From Acidimicrobiia bacterium (GTDB lineage: Bacteria; Actinomycetota; Acidimicrobiia; IMCC26256; PALSA-555), in the NCBI GenBank assembly GCA_040881685.1, contig JBBECS010000017.1:1-52956 (forward strand): DNA of 52,956 nucleotides, given 5' to 3'. Both the position numbers and the translations under genes were made by a program. Below are positions 32,433-40,807 of this stretch, piece by piece. Position 1 is the stretch's first letter. Every line of letters begins with the position of its first letter. The notes beneath the pieces were generated by a model. It ran no database searches. It saw only the letters and a list, made by a program, of their open reading frames with translations, and was not told where the DNA came from.

Positions 32433-33677
32433 ATGAAGACCAAGCTCCCGGTGACCGTGGACGATGTGCGAGCGGCCGCGGCGCGCATCGAGGGCGGCAT
32501 CGTGCGAACACCATGCTCTCCGTCGCGGACCCTCTCTGCGATCACCGGTGCCGACGTGGTCGTGAAGTTCGAGAACGTGCAGTTCACCGCCTCGTACAAG
32601 GAGCGAGGCGCCTTGAACCGGCTCCTGCTGCTCGACGACGCTGAGCGCGCTCGTGGGGTGATCGCATCGTCCGCGGGCAACCACGCGCAGGCGATCGCCT
32701 ACCACGCCACTCGACTCGGCATGCCCGCAACGATCGTGATGCCCGAGACAACCGCGTTCGTGAAGGTCGAGCGCACGACCGCGCTCGGCGCCACGGTCGT
32801 CCAGCACGGTGCCAATGTCAGCGAGTCGGGTGTCCATGCGCGCGGAATTGCTGAGCGCGACGGGCTGGTGTTCGTACATCCGTTCGACGACCCGATCGTG
32901 ATCGCCGGCCAGGGAACGCTCGCACTCGAGATGCTCGCCGACCACCCCGACCTCGAAGCGATCATCGCGCCCGTCGGTGGCGGCGGGATGCTCTCGGGGA
33001 TCTCGCTCGTGGCGCGCGACATCGCCCCTGACGTGGAGCTCATCGGTGTGCAAGCAGAGACGTGCCCGTCGATGGTTTTGGCCCTGGCGGGCGAGGCGAA
33101 GCCTGCGACCTGCGAGACCGTGGCCGATGGCATCCAAGTACCGGAGGCAGGGAAGATCACCCGCGAGATCGTGAGCGCGCTGGCTGACGACGTGATCACC
33201 GTGAGCGAGGCAAGCATCGAGGAGGCGATCAGTCTCTATCTCGAGATCGAGAAGACGGTCGCCGAAGGTGCCGGCGCAACCTCTCTCGCGGCGCTGCTCG
33301 AGCACGGCGACCGCTTTCGTGGTCGCAAGGTCGGCATCGTGCTGAGCGGGGGCAACCTCGACCCACGCGTGCTCGCGACCGTGATCACGCGCTCCCTCGC
33401 GCGCACCGGGCGACTGAGCCACCTCTCGGTCGACCTGAGCGACACACCTGGCGCGCTCGCCAGATTGGCCACCGTCATCGGCGACCACGGAGCGAACATC
33501 GTGGAGATCGAGCACCGCCGCGATCTGCCATCGCTCCAACTGCGCCGCGCACGCCTCGAGGTCACGATCGAAACTCGAAACCGTGCGCACGTCGACGAGA
33601 TCATCGACGCGCTCGAAGTTGAAGGATGGCCGGTGCATCTGGAGGCGATCGCGGGCGTGCCACCCCTTCTCTGTTAG
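32433..33677 (+). CDS. Threonine ammonia-lyase (PLP, with ACT domain)
   Basis: A 414-aa fold-type II PLP enzyme. The PLP lysine is Lys56 in TASYKERGALNRL; the phosphate loop is GGGGMLSG and SAGNHAQ is the substrate loop. The catalytic part ends near residue 320 and a single ACT-like regulatory domain follows (HLSVDLSDTPGALARLATVIG). It converts threonine, and probably serine, to 2-oxobutanoate or pyruvate plus ammonia. The size is that of the short ilvA/tdcB class. ATG 32433 is preferred (GAAACT 7 nt upstream); a GTG at 32418 is possible. It is divergent from the hydroxylase gene. Confidence 0.9.
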   Translation: MKTKLPVTVDDVRAAAARIEGGIVRTPCSPSRTLSAITGADVVVKFENVQFTASYKERGALNRLLLLDDAERARGVIASSAGNHAQAIAYHATRLGMPATIVMPETTAFVKVERTTALGATVVQHGANVSESGVHARGIAERDGLVFVHPFDDPIVIAGQGTLALEMLADHPDLEAIIAPVGGGGMLSGISLVARDIAPDVELIGVQAETCPSMVLALAGEAKPATCETVADGIQVPEAGKITREIVSALADDVITVSEASIEEAISLYLEIEKTVAEGAGATSLAALLEHGDRFRGRKVGIVLSGGNLDPRVLATVITRSLARTGRLSHLSVDLSDTPGALARLATVIGDHGANIVEIEHRRDLPSLQLRRARLEVTIETRNRAHVDEIIDALEVEGWPVHLEAIAGVPPLLC

Positions 33678-34486
33678 AGCTGGGTTCGCCCGCGCTCCAC
33701 GATGGCGTCGCGGCGCTTCGCCACTTCCTCGGCGTTGATGCCGTCGGCGAGCCAAGCGCGGTTCACCTGCTTCTCGACCTCCCAGGCGTCCTCGTACACG
33801 CTGGCGGCGATCTCGTCGTACGTGCGGAGCATCCGCCGCGTACCCACCTGGTCGTTGCCGGCCACGGCCTTCGCGAGCTCGCGAGTGAACGGCAGCAGCT
33901 GGTCGTGCGGCACCACGTGGTTCACGAGACCCCAAGTGAGCGCCGTGTGCGCGTCGAGGAAGTTGCCGGTCGTGCTGAGCTCGCGGGCGCGGCGCACCCC
34001 GATCGACTCGACCAGCAGCACGGTCAGACCCCATCCCGGCATGATCCCGACGCGCGCGTGCGTGTCGGCAAAACGGGCGTGCTCCGACGCCACGAGAAAG
34101 TCGCAGTTGAGCGCGATCTCGAAGCCGCCGGTGATCGCGGGGCCATTGATCGCGCCGATGAGCAGCTTCGTGCGGGGCGGGAACGGTCCCCGGAACGGAT
34201 ACATCCCATACTCATCCCGCCGGTATGGGTCGTCCGGGTCCTCCTTCGTCGCGCTGAACATCGACGCGGACTCGGACCCGATCTCCTTGAGGTCGGCACC
34301 GGCACAGAAGGCAGGATCAGCGCCGGTGAGGATCATCACGTCGACGTCGGCGCGCGCCTCGAGATCGCCGACCGCGCGCGCCAATCCCAACCCCATCGCC
34401 CCGTTGACCGCGTTACGGCGATCGGGCCGGTTCATCGTGATCGTCGCGACGCGTTCCTCCACGTCGACGAGGACGACGTCGCTCAC
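33674..34486 (-). CDS. Enoyl-CoA hydratase/isomerase family protein
   Basis: A 270-aa crotonase-fold protein. The CoA/oxyanion segments are ADPAFCAGADLKEIG and GAINGPAITGGFEIALNCDF. The second catalytic Glu position lies around RVGIMPGWG, where the typical glutamates are replaced (GIMPGWG), so standard hydratase activity is uncertain. GTG 34486 overlaps the amidohydrolase stop by GTGA; a GTG 9 nt upstream would give a larger overlap. It is the last gene of a five-gene coupled operon with thiolase and DUF35, so it probably acts on a CoA thioester there. Confidence 0.85.
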   Translation of the reverse strand: MSDVVLVDVEERVATITMNRPDRRNAVNGAMGLGLARAVGDLEARADVDVMILTGADPAFCAGADLKEIGSESASMFSATKEDPDDPYRRDEYGMYPFRGPFPPRTKLLIGAINGPAITGGFEIALNCDFLVASEHARFADTHARVGIMPGWGLTVLLVESIGVRRARELSTTGNFLDAHTALTWGLVNHVVPHDQLLPFTRELAKAVAGNDQVGTRRMLRTYDEIAASVYEDAWEVEKQVNRAWLADGINAEEVAKRRDAIVERGRTQL

Positions 34487-35559
34487 CCGTTCCACCCGTA
34501 GATCCGCGCTGCGTTCACTCCGAGGACCGCCGCCTTCTGATCGGCATCGAGATCGTCACGGTCAGCGATGTGGCGCACCGTGTCCGGGAACTCGGCGTCC
34601 CAATGGGGGTAGTCGCTCGCATAGACGACCGAGTGCACCCCCAACCCGGAGAGCGCATGCGGGAGATGTTTCTCACCTTCGCAAGAGATCGCGATGCGTC
34701 CGTCGGCGAAGTACTCGCTCGGGGCCTTCGCGATGTTCGGCATCTCCTGTGGACGCTTCTCCCAATGCTCGTCGAGGCGCTCGAACATGTACGGCCCCCA
34801 GGCCGCACCGGCTTCGAGGAAGAGCGCGCGCAGCTTCGGGAACCGGTCGAGCACACCACCGCACACCACGGTCGACGCGGCGAACATCACGTCGAACGCG
34901 AACTCGAGTGCATGCAGCGTGGCGTACGTGTCGACGAACTTCGAGTAGCAGAAGCGCGGCCCGCCGGCATGGAACCCGATCGGTGCGCCGAGCTCCTCGG
35001 CCAGCGCGTAGAGCGGGTCGTTCTCGGGGTCGTCGGGATTCCGTTCGAACACCGCGCACGGCACGGTGATCGAGACGAAACCGAGCTCCGTGATGGCGCG
35101 TCGCGCCTCGTCCACCGAATCGGGAATCGAGCGCAGCGGGAGCACCGGCGTGCCCTTGAGGCGCTCGGGTGCGACCGAGCAGTACGCGGCGAGCCAGTCG
35201 TTGAATGCGCGGCAACACGCGATCGAGAGATCAATGTCGGTGATCGAGTACAGGCCGAGTGCCGCGGTCGCGTAGAGGATCGCGACGTCGATGCCTTCCT
35301 CGTCCATGTCGACCAGCCGCGCCTTGGGATCCACGCCGCCGTCGCGCTTGAGCGACGCCTCGACGATGCCCTCCGGCACCCACGCACCACGTCCGGTGCC
35401 CGGTGGGATCAGCCGCCCCTCGAACTCGTAACGGGTCGTGCCGCGCTCGTCACGGGCGATGCGGGGCCGGCGGTCCATGAAGGCCGGGTCGAGATGCTCC
35501 TCCCACAGGGAGTCCGGCTCGAAGACGTGCCCGTCGGCGTCGATGACTTGCGGCGTCAC
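34483..35559 (-). CDS. Amidohydrolase family protein (ACMSD-like)
   Basis: A 358-aa TIM-barrel metal hydrolase of the amidohydrolase 2 group. The first metal motif is DADGHVFEP (D-x-H-like), followed by MDEEGIDVAILY, the GFHAGG strand with a metal-ligand His, and the C-terminal YASDYPHWDAEFPD with the catalytic Asp. Relatives include decarboxylases such as ACMSD and gamma-resorcylate decarboxylase as well as hydrolases. GTG 35559 overlaps the epimerase stop by GTGA. The operon context suggests cleavage or decarboxylation of a ring-derived intermediate; the substrate is unknown. Confidence 0.85.
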   Translation of the reverse strand: MTPQVIDADGHVFEPDSLWEEHLDPAFMDRRPRIARDERGTTRYEFEGRLIPPGTGRGAWVPEGIVEASLKRDGGVDPKARLVDMDEEGIDVAILYATAALGLYSITDIDLSIACCRAFNDWLAAYCSVAPERLKGTPVLPLRSIPDSVDEARRAITELGFVSITVPCAVFERNPDDPENDPLYALAEELGAPIGFHAGGPRFCYSKFVDTYATLHALEFAFDVMFAASTVVCGGVLDRFPKLRALFLEAGAAWGPYMFERLDEHWEKRPQEMPNIAKAPSEYFADGRIAISCEGEKHLPHALSGLGVHSVVYASDYPHWDAEFPDTVRHIADRDDLDADQKAAVLGVNAARIYGWNG

Positions 35560-36476
35560 GACTTCAGGAGCTCCGGTGCGCGGGCCTCGACCATGCGACG
35601 TATGCCGTCGCGCCATGGCACCTCGGCTTTGCCGATCAGCTCGTGCATGCGCGTGAGGTCACAGGTGACACTGCCGATCGTCTTGTCGGTCTCCTCGAAC
35701 TTCGGCTCGAGTCCCGTGAGCTCACCGAGGTAGGCGCACCACTCCTCGATCGTCGCCGGGTCGCCGGCCCAATTCACGATTGTCGCGGGAATGCTGGCCG
35801 CTTTCAGCAATGCCGGGACCTGACGAATGAGGTCGTCCTCGTGGATCGGGTTGTAGCGGTTGGGCTTCTCGGTGTGGATTTGGATCGGCGCGCCCGACTT
35901 CATGAAGAGCAAGTGGTACCAGGGCCACCCGCCATTGTCGCCGTACGGCACGTTCAGCCGAGCGATCGTGGTCCGGATTCCGTGCTCGCGCGCGGCCGTG
36001 CGGACCACGGCTTCTGCCGCGATCTTGGCCAGGCTGTACGTCGGCATCATCACGCGGTGGTTGTCACCGAGCGGATCAGTCTCCTTCAACGGGTGATCCG
36101 GCCCCTGGTGCTCGTACACACCCGTCGTCGAGCAATGCATGACGGCCTTTGCCGCGCGGCAGTGCGACATGAGCAAGCCGACAGCCTCGGCGTTCGCCGC
36201 GATGTCGCGGTCCCAATCGTCGTTGCCGCCCCTGGCGACTGCGAGGTTGAGCACGTAATCGAAGTCGTCGGGCAAGTCCGAGAAGTCCGTCGTCGACAGG
36301 TCGGCCGTGACACACGTGACCCCGGCAACGTCGAGCTGTTCGCGCGCCGCAGCGTCAGAGAACCGCGCCACGCCCCACACATCGTTCGTCTGCGCCAGTG
36401 CGAGCGTGATCGGAAGCGCGACCTGCCCTGTGGGTCCGGTCACCAGGATCTTGCTGCCCGTCAGACCCTTCGCCAC
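35556..36476 (-). CDS. NAD(P)-dependent epimerase/dehydratase-like protein
   Basis: A 306-aa extended SDR. The coenzyme motif is VTGPTGQVA (about residues 12-20) and the catalytic pair is Y-x3-K in YSLAKIAAE with CSTTGVY before it. The C-terminal part has NPIHEDDLIRQVPALLKAA, usual in sugar-nucleotide epimerases. Here it lies among CoA-linked genes, so it may reduce or oxidise a ketone or alcohol instead of a sugar nucleotide. GTG 36476 shares one base with the DUF35 stop, so translation is coupled. Substrate unknown. Confidence 0.83.
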   Translation of the reverse strand: MAKGLTGSKILVTGPTGQVALPITLALAQTNDVWGVARFSDAAAREQLDVAGVTCVTADLSTTDFSDLPDDFDYVLNLAVARGGNDDWDRDIAANAEAVGLLMSHCRAAKAVMHCSTTGVYEHQGPDHPLKETDPLGDNHRVMMPTYSLAKIAAEAVVRTAAREHGIRTTIARLNVPYGDNGGWPWYHLLFMKSGAPIQIHTEKPNRYNPIHEDDLIRQVPALLKAASIPATIVNWAGDPATIEEWCAYLGELTGLEPKFEETDKTIGSVTCDLTRMHELIGKAEVPWRDGIRRMVEARAPELLKS

Positions 36477-36934
36477 TACTCCCCCTCAGCGGGACGCCAC
36501 GTGGGTACTGCGACGCCACCCTCCACGTCGCGCCACACGAGCTCAACGTTCAGCCCGATGCGCATGTCCGACAGCCGGGTGTCGACCATCGCGCCCACCA
36601 GGCGACACGCGTTGGTGTTGGGAAGTTCCACCACCGCGGGTACATACGGCACCGAGTCGGCAACATCGGGCAGCAATGGGTGCCAGACGATCGTGAAGCT
36701 GTAGACCGCGCCACGACCGTCGTGCTCGACCCACTCAATCTCTTGCGCTCGGCATTTCCAGCAGAACGCGCTCGGCGGCAGTCGGAAGGTGCCACACGCA
36801 GTGCAACGCGGCACCACGAGTCGATGGTGAGCGGCCGCATCCCAAAATGGCTGCGTCCAGACATCCGGCGTAAGGCTGATGATGCGCTCGTCCGGCAGCT
36901 TCGCCACCTGGTCGGCGTCGTATGCCGTGCTCAC
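36476..36934 (-). CDS. Zn-ribbon OB-fold protein (DUF35, acyl-CoA associated)
   Basis: A 152-aa DUF35 protein. The N-terminal helix (DVWTQPFWDAAAHHRLVVPRC) leads to a rubredoxin-like zinc ribbon with C-T-A-C and C-W-K-C, followed by an OB fold (GAVYSFTIVWHPLL, VPYVPAVVELP). In steroid side-chain breakdown, DUF35 partners pair with thiolase-like Ltp proteins to form aldolases that split acyl-CoA. Here the thiolase-like gene is immediately upstream and overlaps by GTGA, which strongly suggests the same kind of complex. Confidence 0.88.
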   Translation of the reverse strand: MSTAYDADQVAKLPDERIISLTPDVWTQPFWDAAAHHRLVVPRCTACGTFRLPPSAFCWKCRAQEIEWVEHDGRGAVYSFTIVWHPLLPDVADSVPYVPAVVELPNTNACRLVGAMVDTRLSDMRIGLNVELVWRDVEGGVAVPTWRPAEGE

Positions 36935-38136
36935 CCGGTTTCCTTCGTCAACAGCAGCCCGCTCACAGGGATCGAGGCCGGGCCGCCGGTCGCGAGCGCC
37001 ACCTCGCAGCCCTCGACCTGGTTCACCGCGGTGCCCCTGATCTGTTCGACGGCCTCTCGCACATGCGTCATGCCGATGATGTACGCCTCGGACAGGTTGC
37101 CGCCGTGCGTGTTGACCGGCAGCGAGCCGTTCGGCCAGCGGATCGCGCCCGACTCCACGAACGGACCCGACTCCCCGATCCCGCAGAAGCCGTAATCCTC
37201 GAGCTGCATCAGCACCATCGGCGAGAAGTGGTCGTAGAGCAGCGCCACATCGACGTCGGACGGACCGAGGCCGGCCATCTCGTACATCCGCTTCGCCACG
37301 GGACGGTGGCCCGACGACGCGTACTCCTCGTCGGGCATCCCCATCCACACGATCGCCTGGCCCCATCGCCCGTTGCCGCCGTGGGCCGACGCGCGCACAT
37401 AGGCCGGGGGGTGGCGAAGATCCTTGGCCCGTTCGGCGGTCGTGGTGACGACGGCGACCGCGCCGTCGCACTCGAGGCAGAAGTCGTAGAGACACAGCGG
37501 CTCGGCGATGAGCCGGGCATTGAAGTAGTCGTCGAGCGTCAGCGGGTTCTGCATGATGGACGTCTCACGCTTGATGGCGTTCTCACGAGTCGAGATCGCG
37601 ACCTCGGCCAGGTGCTCGCGCTTGGTGCCATACAAATGGAAGTGACGCTGCGTGAGCACCGCGAACATCTGGCCCGGGCCCATCAGGCCCGCCGGCTGGA
37701 TGAAGTTGCCTTCCGGTGATGGCGGCGCCGAGTACTGCGCGCCGGGCTTGCCACGCGGCGCGTACGACGCGCCGAACCGGCTCGCCGCCTGCTGGAGCGT
37801 CATGAGGCTCACCACGCACTCGGCCATGCCCGAGCTGATCGCTGCGGCGGCGAGCCCTACTGAACCCGCTGCACCACCACCGCCGCCGGTCAGCGTGGCG
37901 GTGAAGCGCACCTCGGGGATGCCGAGCACCTGCGCGAACAACGAGGTGTCGCCGCCGAGGCCCATCGAGTACAGCGCGAGCCCATCGACGTCGTCGATGG
38001 TGAGCCCGGCATCCTCGACTGCCGCGAGCACTGCCTTGCCCGCGAGCTCGAACGGGGTCTGCGGAAGCGAGCGCCCGCGCTTGTAATACGGCGTGGAACC
38101 CACGCCAACGACGGCGGCCTTGTCTTGGAGGGTCAT
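36931..38136 (-). CDS. Thiolase-like protein (lipid-transfer/SCP-x family)
   Basis: A 401-aa thiolase-fold protein. It starts DKAAVVGVGSTPYYKRGRS and has the TGGGGGAAGSVGLAAAAI helix region, LYDHFSPMVLMQLEDYGFCG and NTHGGNLSEAYIIG (the His of thiolase box III). The nucleophilic Cys of degradative thiolases is not in its usual place, as in Ltp2-like aldolases. With the coupled DUF35 gene it probably forms a heteromeric retro-aldolase or thiolase acting on a branched acyl-CoA. It is the first gene of the five-gene operon and is divergent from bioA. Confidence 0.87.
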   Translation of the reverse strand: MTLQDKAAVVGVGSTPYYKRGRSLPQTPFELAGKAVLAAVEDAGLTIDDVDGLALYSMGLGGDTSLFAQVLGIPEVRFTATLTGGGGGAAGSVGLAAAAISSGMAECVVSLMTLQQAASRFGASYAPRGKPGAQYSAPPSPEGNFIQPAGLMGPGQMFAVLTQRHFHLYGTKREHLAEVAISTRENAIKRETSIMQNPLTLDDYFNARLIAEPLCLYDFCLECDGAVAVVTTTAERAKDLRHPPAYVRASAHGGNGRWGQAIVWMGMPDEEYASSGHRPVAKRMYEMAGLGPSDVDVALLYDHFSPMVLMQLEDYGFCGIGESGPFVESGAIRWPNGSLPVNTHGGNLSEAYIIGMTHVREAVEQIRGTAVNQVEGCEVALATGGPASIPVSGLLLTKETG

Positions 38137-38165
38137 GGCGGGGGCATCATGTCACGCACCCCGAA

Positions 38166-38231
38166 GCGAGCGGAGTGGATGGAGCGAGCGTGGGCGAGCG
38201 GAAGTAGCGGAGCGGGAGCGGAGGAAGGCGA
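38166..38231. repeat. Purine-rich GAGCG-repeat tract upstream of bioA
   Basis: A degenerate tract of GAGCG/GGAGCG units fills most of the divergent gap between the thiolase gene and bioA. Its end (GGAGGAAGG) serves as the bioA ribosome binding site. Confidence 0.5.
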
Positions 38232-39587
38232 GTGGACGAGGCACCCGTTTGGGCCAAGCGCGACGCGGCCGTCGTGTGGCACGGGTTCACGCAGATGTCT
38301 TCCTACACGGAGAGCACCCCGATCGTCGTCGACCGGGCCGACGGGCACGAGCTCATCGATGTCGATGGCAAGCGCTACCTCGACGCGGTCTCGTCGTTGT
38401 GGGTGAACACGATCGGGCACCGCGTGCCCGGGCTCGACGACGCGTTGCGCGAGCAGATCGAGCACGGCGCGCACTCCACGATGCTCGGCAACGGAAACCG
38501 CGTGGTCATCGAGCTGGGCGAGGCGCTCGCCCCGCTCGTACCCGTCGACGATCCACACTTCTTGTTCGCCGGTGACGGCGCGTCGGCGGTGGAGCAGGCG
38601 CTCAAGATCGCCTTCCAGTACTGGGCCAACCGTGGCGTCGACGGGCGTACGACGTTCCTCGCTTTCGGTGGGGCGTACCACGGTGACACGATCGGCGCGC
38701 TCTCGGTCGGGGACGGCGGCTTCGGTACCGACCTGTTCGACCCGTTGCGCTTCCCGGTGATCCGGGCTCCGCAGTTCGCCGACCCCGACTGCTTCGTCAC
38801 CGCGGCGCGGATGGTCGCCGAGCACGCGCACGAGCTGGCCGCAGTGATCGTCGAGCCGCTGGTCCAGGCGGCGGCCGGGATGCAGATCGCACCGTCCGGC
38901 GCGTTCGCCGTGCTCGGTGATGCGTGCCGGGACCATGACGTGCTCCTCATCTGTGACGAGGTGGCGACCGGCTTCGGGCGCACGGGCACGTTGTTCGCGT
39001 CGGAGCAATGCGGCGTGCGCCCCGACCTCATGGCGCTCGGCAAGGGACTGACGGCCGGCTACCTCCCGCAGTCAGCGACAGTCGCAAGCGGTCGCGTGTT
39101 CGACGCGTTCCTCGGGCCCGACCTGTCGGAGAAGACGCTGTATCACGGCCACTCGTACGGCGGGAACGCACTCGCCTGCGCGGTCGCGCTGCGGCACCTC
39201 GAGCTGATCGACGCGCTCGACGTGCTCGCCAATGTGCGCGCTCGCTCTGCGGATCTGCACCGGCTTCTCGACGCCCGGATCTCATCGCGACCCGAGGTGC
39301 GCGACGTGCGGCTCCACGGTCTGATGTGCGGCGTGGAGCTCGCGCCACCCGCCCTCGACTTGAAGTGGGACCGGCGGCTCGGCCGACCGGCCCCACAGGA
39401 GATGGAGCCCGCGGAGTCGACAGGGATGATGGGGCGACGCGTCTGCGCGGCGGCGGTGCGCAACGGCGTGCTCCTGCGTCCGGTAGGTGATGTAGTGGTC
39501 ATCATGCCGCCACTGACGATCACGACCTCCGAGCTTGAGCGCATCGTCGAAACCCTCGAGGCGTCCCTCGACGAGGTGTGCGCATGA
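38232..39587 (+). CDS. bioA: Adenosylmethionine-8-amino-7-oxononanoate aminotransferase
   Basis: A 451-aa class III PLP aminotransferase that makes 7,8-diaminopelargonate in biotin synthesis with SAM as amino donor. Family signatures are SSLWVNTIGHRVPGLDDALREQ, FLFAGDGASAVEQALKIAFQ, LICDEVATGFGRTG and Lys271 in ALGKGLTAGYLPQSAT. HGHSYGGNALAC near the C terminus is also typical of BioA. GTG 38232 follows a purine-rich ribosome site. bioF and bioD follow on the same strand; bioB is not in the window. Confidence 0.93.
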   Translation: MDEAPVWAKRDAAVVWHGFTQMSSYTESTPIVVDRADGHELIDVDGKRYLDAVSSLWVNTIGHRVPGLDDALREQIEHGAHSTMLGNGNRVVIELGEALAPLVPVDDPHFLFAGDGASAVEQALKIAFQYWANRGVDGRTTFLAFGGAYHGDTIGALSVGDGGFGTDLFDPLRFPVIRAPQFADPDCFVTAARMVAEHAHELAAVIVEPLVQAAAGMQIAPSGAFAVLGDACRDHDVLLICDEVATGFGRTGTLFASEQCGVRPDLMALGKGLTAGYLPQSATVASGRVFDAFLGPDLSEKTLYHGHSYGGNALACAVALRHLELIDALDVLANVRARSADLHRLLDARISSRPEVRDVRLHGLMCGVELAPPALDLKWDRRLGRPAPQEMEPAESTGMMGRRVCAAAVRNGVLLRPVGDVVVIMPPLTITTSELERIVETLEASLDEVCA

Positions 39588-39598
39588 CCCTAACCCCG

Positions 39599-39647
39599 GT
39601 TTTGGCGTCGATAGCTGTCGCATATCGACACTCTGCGACGCCAAAAC
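39599..39647. terminator. Nested hairpin between bioA and bioF
   Basis: Perfect 12-bp arms GTTTTGGCGTCG and CGACGCCAAAAC enclose a second stem TGTCG/CGACA with a CATAT loop. It fills the 70-bp gap between bioA and bioF and ends 10 nt before the bioF ATG. It could terminate, attenuate or stabilise the message; no T-run is present. Confidence 0.5.
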
Positions 39648-39657
39648 TGCAGTTGCC

Positions 39658-40767
39658 ATGACGTGGCGCGAGTGGGCGGACGGTGAGACGGCGGACATTC
39701 ACGCCGCCGGGCAATGGCGCGCGCCGCGCGACCTCGATGCCGCGGGTCCCGAAGGCAAGCTCGCGCCAGACGGTCGGCCGGTTGTGTCCTTCGCGTCGAA
39801 CGACTACCTCGGGCTCACGCAGCATCCGTCGGTGATCGCGGCCGCCCATGCTGCGCTCGACCGGTGGGGCACCGGAGCAGGGTCGGCGCGGCTCATCGTC
39901 GGCTCGCGCCCGATCCACTCCGAGCTCGAGCAGGCGCTCGCGGACTGGAAGCACATGGAACGAGCGGTGCTGTTCCCAACCGGCTTCGCCACCAACCTCG
40001 GCGTGATCACCACCTTTGCCGGCCCCGGCGCGTTCGTCGTCTCCGAGGAGCTGAACCATGCGTCCATCATCGACGGCTGCCGTCTCGCGCGCGCCGAGGT
40101 CGTCGTGTCGCGCCACGCGGACGCGGCCCACGTCGAAGATCTGCTCGGTTCGTCGAACGCCGAGCGCAAGGTCGTCGTCACCGACTCGGTGTTCTCGATG
40201 GACGGAGACGTCGCCCCGATCGATGACCTGACCGAGATCTGCGCGCGACATGGCGCGCTGCTGTTGGTCGATGAAGCACACGCGGTACTCGGGCCGAGTC
40301 CCTCGTACGAGGGCGTGGACGTGATCCGAATCGGCACGCTGTCGAAGACGCTCGGTGCGCTCGGCGGGTTCGCGGCTGGGCCGACCAACCTGTGCGATCT
40401 CATCGTCAACCGCGCCCGCTCGTACATCTTCACGACCGCGCCCACACCAGCCGATGCCGCGGCCGCGATGGCGGCGCTCGCGGTTTTGCGCTCGGTGGAA
40501 GGTGACACGCTGCGAGCCCGACTGGGCGCGCACGTCGAGCGCCTCCGCCCTGGCCACCCGTCGCAGATCGTGCCCGTGGTGATCGGAGAAGAGCGCGCCA
40601 CGCTCGACGCGGCAGCCGCGCTGCTCGAAGAGGGGATGCTCGTGCCAGCGATCCGGCCCCCGACCGTGCCGCCGGGAACCTCTCGACTGCGAGTCGCCCT
40701 CTCCGCAGCCCACACCGACGCCCAGGTCGACGCGCTGGGGAGCGCGCTCGAACGACTCGCGTCATGA
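39658..40767 (+). CDS. bioF: 8-amino-7-oxononanoate synthase
   Basis: A 369-aa alpha-oxoamine synthase that condenses pimeloyl thioester with alanine in biotin synthesis. Visible features are FASNDYLGLTQHPSV, GTGAGSARLIVGS, the NHASIIDGCRLA segment that contacts substrate, DEAHAVLG and the PLP lysine Lys230 in GTLSKTLGALGGF. Length is typical (about 380 aa). ATG 39658 gives the usual start. It lies between bioA and bioD, so the substrate choice (versus 2-amino-3-ketobutyrate ligase) is clear from context. Confidence 0.93.
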   Translation: MTWREWADGETADIHAAGQWRAPRDLDAAGPEGKLAPDGRPVVSFASNDYLGLTQHPSVIAAAHAALDRWGTGAGSARLIVGSRPIHSELEQALADWKHMERAVLFPTGFATNLGVITTFAGPGAFVVSEELNHASIIDGCRLARAEVVVSRHADAAHVEDLLGSSNAERKVVVTDSVFSMDGDVAPIDDLTEICARHGALLLVDEAHAVLGPSPSYEGVDVIRIGTLSKTLGALGGFAAGPTNLCDLIVNRARSYIFTTAPTPADAAAAMAALAVLRSVEGDTLRARLGAHVERLRPGHPSQIVPVVIGEERATLDAAAALLEEGMLVPAIRPPTVPPGTSRLRVALSAAHTDAQVDALGSALERLAS

Positions 40768-40807
40768 CCCGCTCCATTGGTCGACACCGCAAGCGGCGTC
40801 TCCTCCG

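Noticed and set aside
32424-34034. A 536-codon minus-strand frame opposite threonine ammonia-lyase
   Set aside because: His/Arg/Gly-rich shadow with no family features; the plus-strand enzyme has all motifs.
30000-39647. The two large hairpins as one mobile repeat family
   Set aside because: Both are palindromes with similar length, but arm sequences do not align beyond a few bases, so shared origin is not supported.
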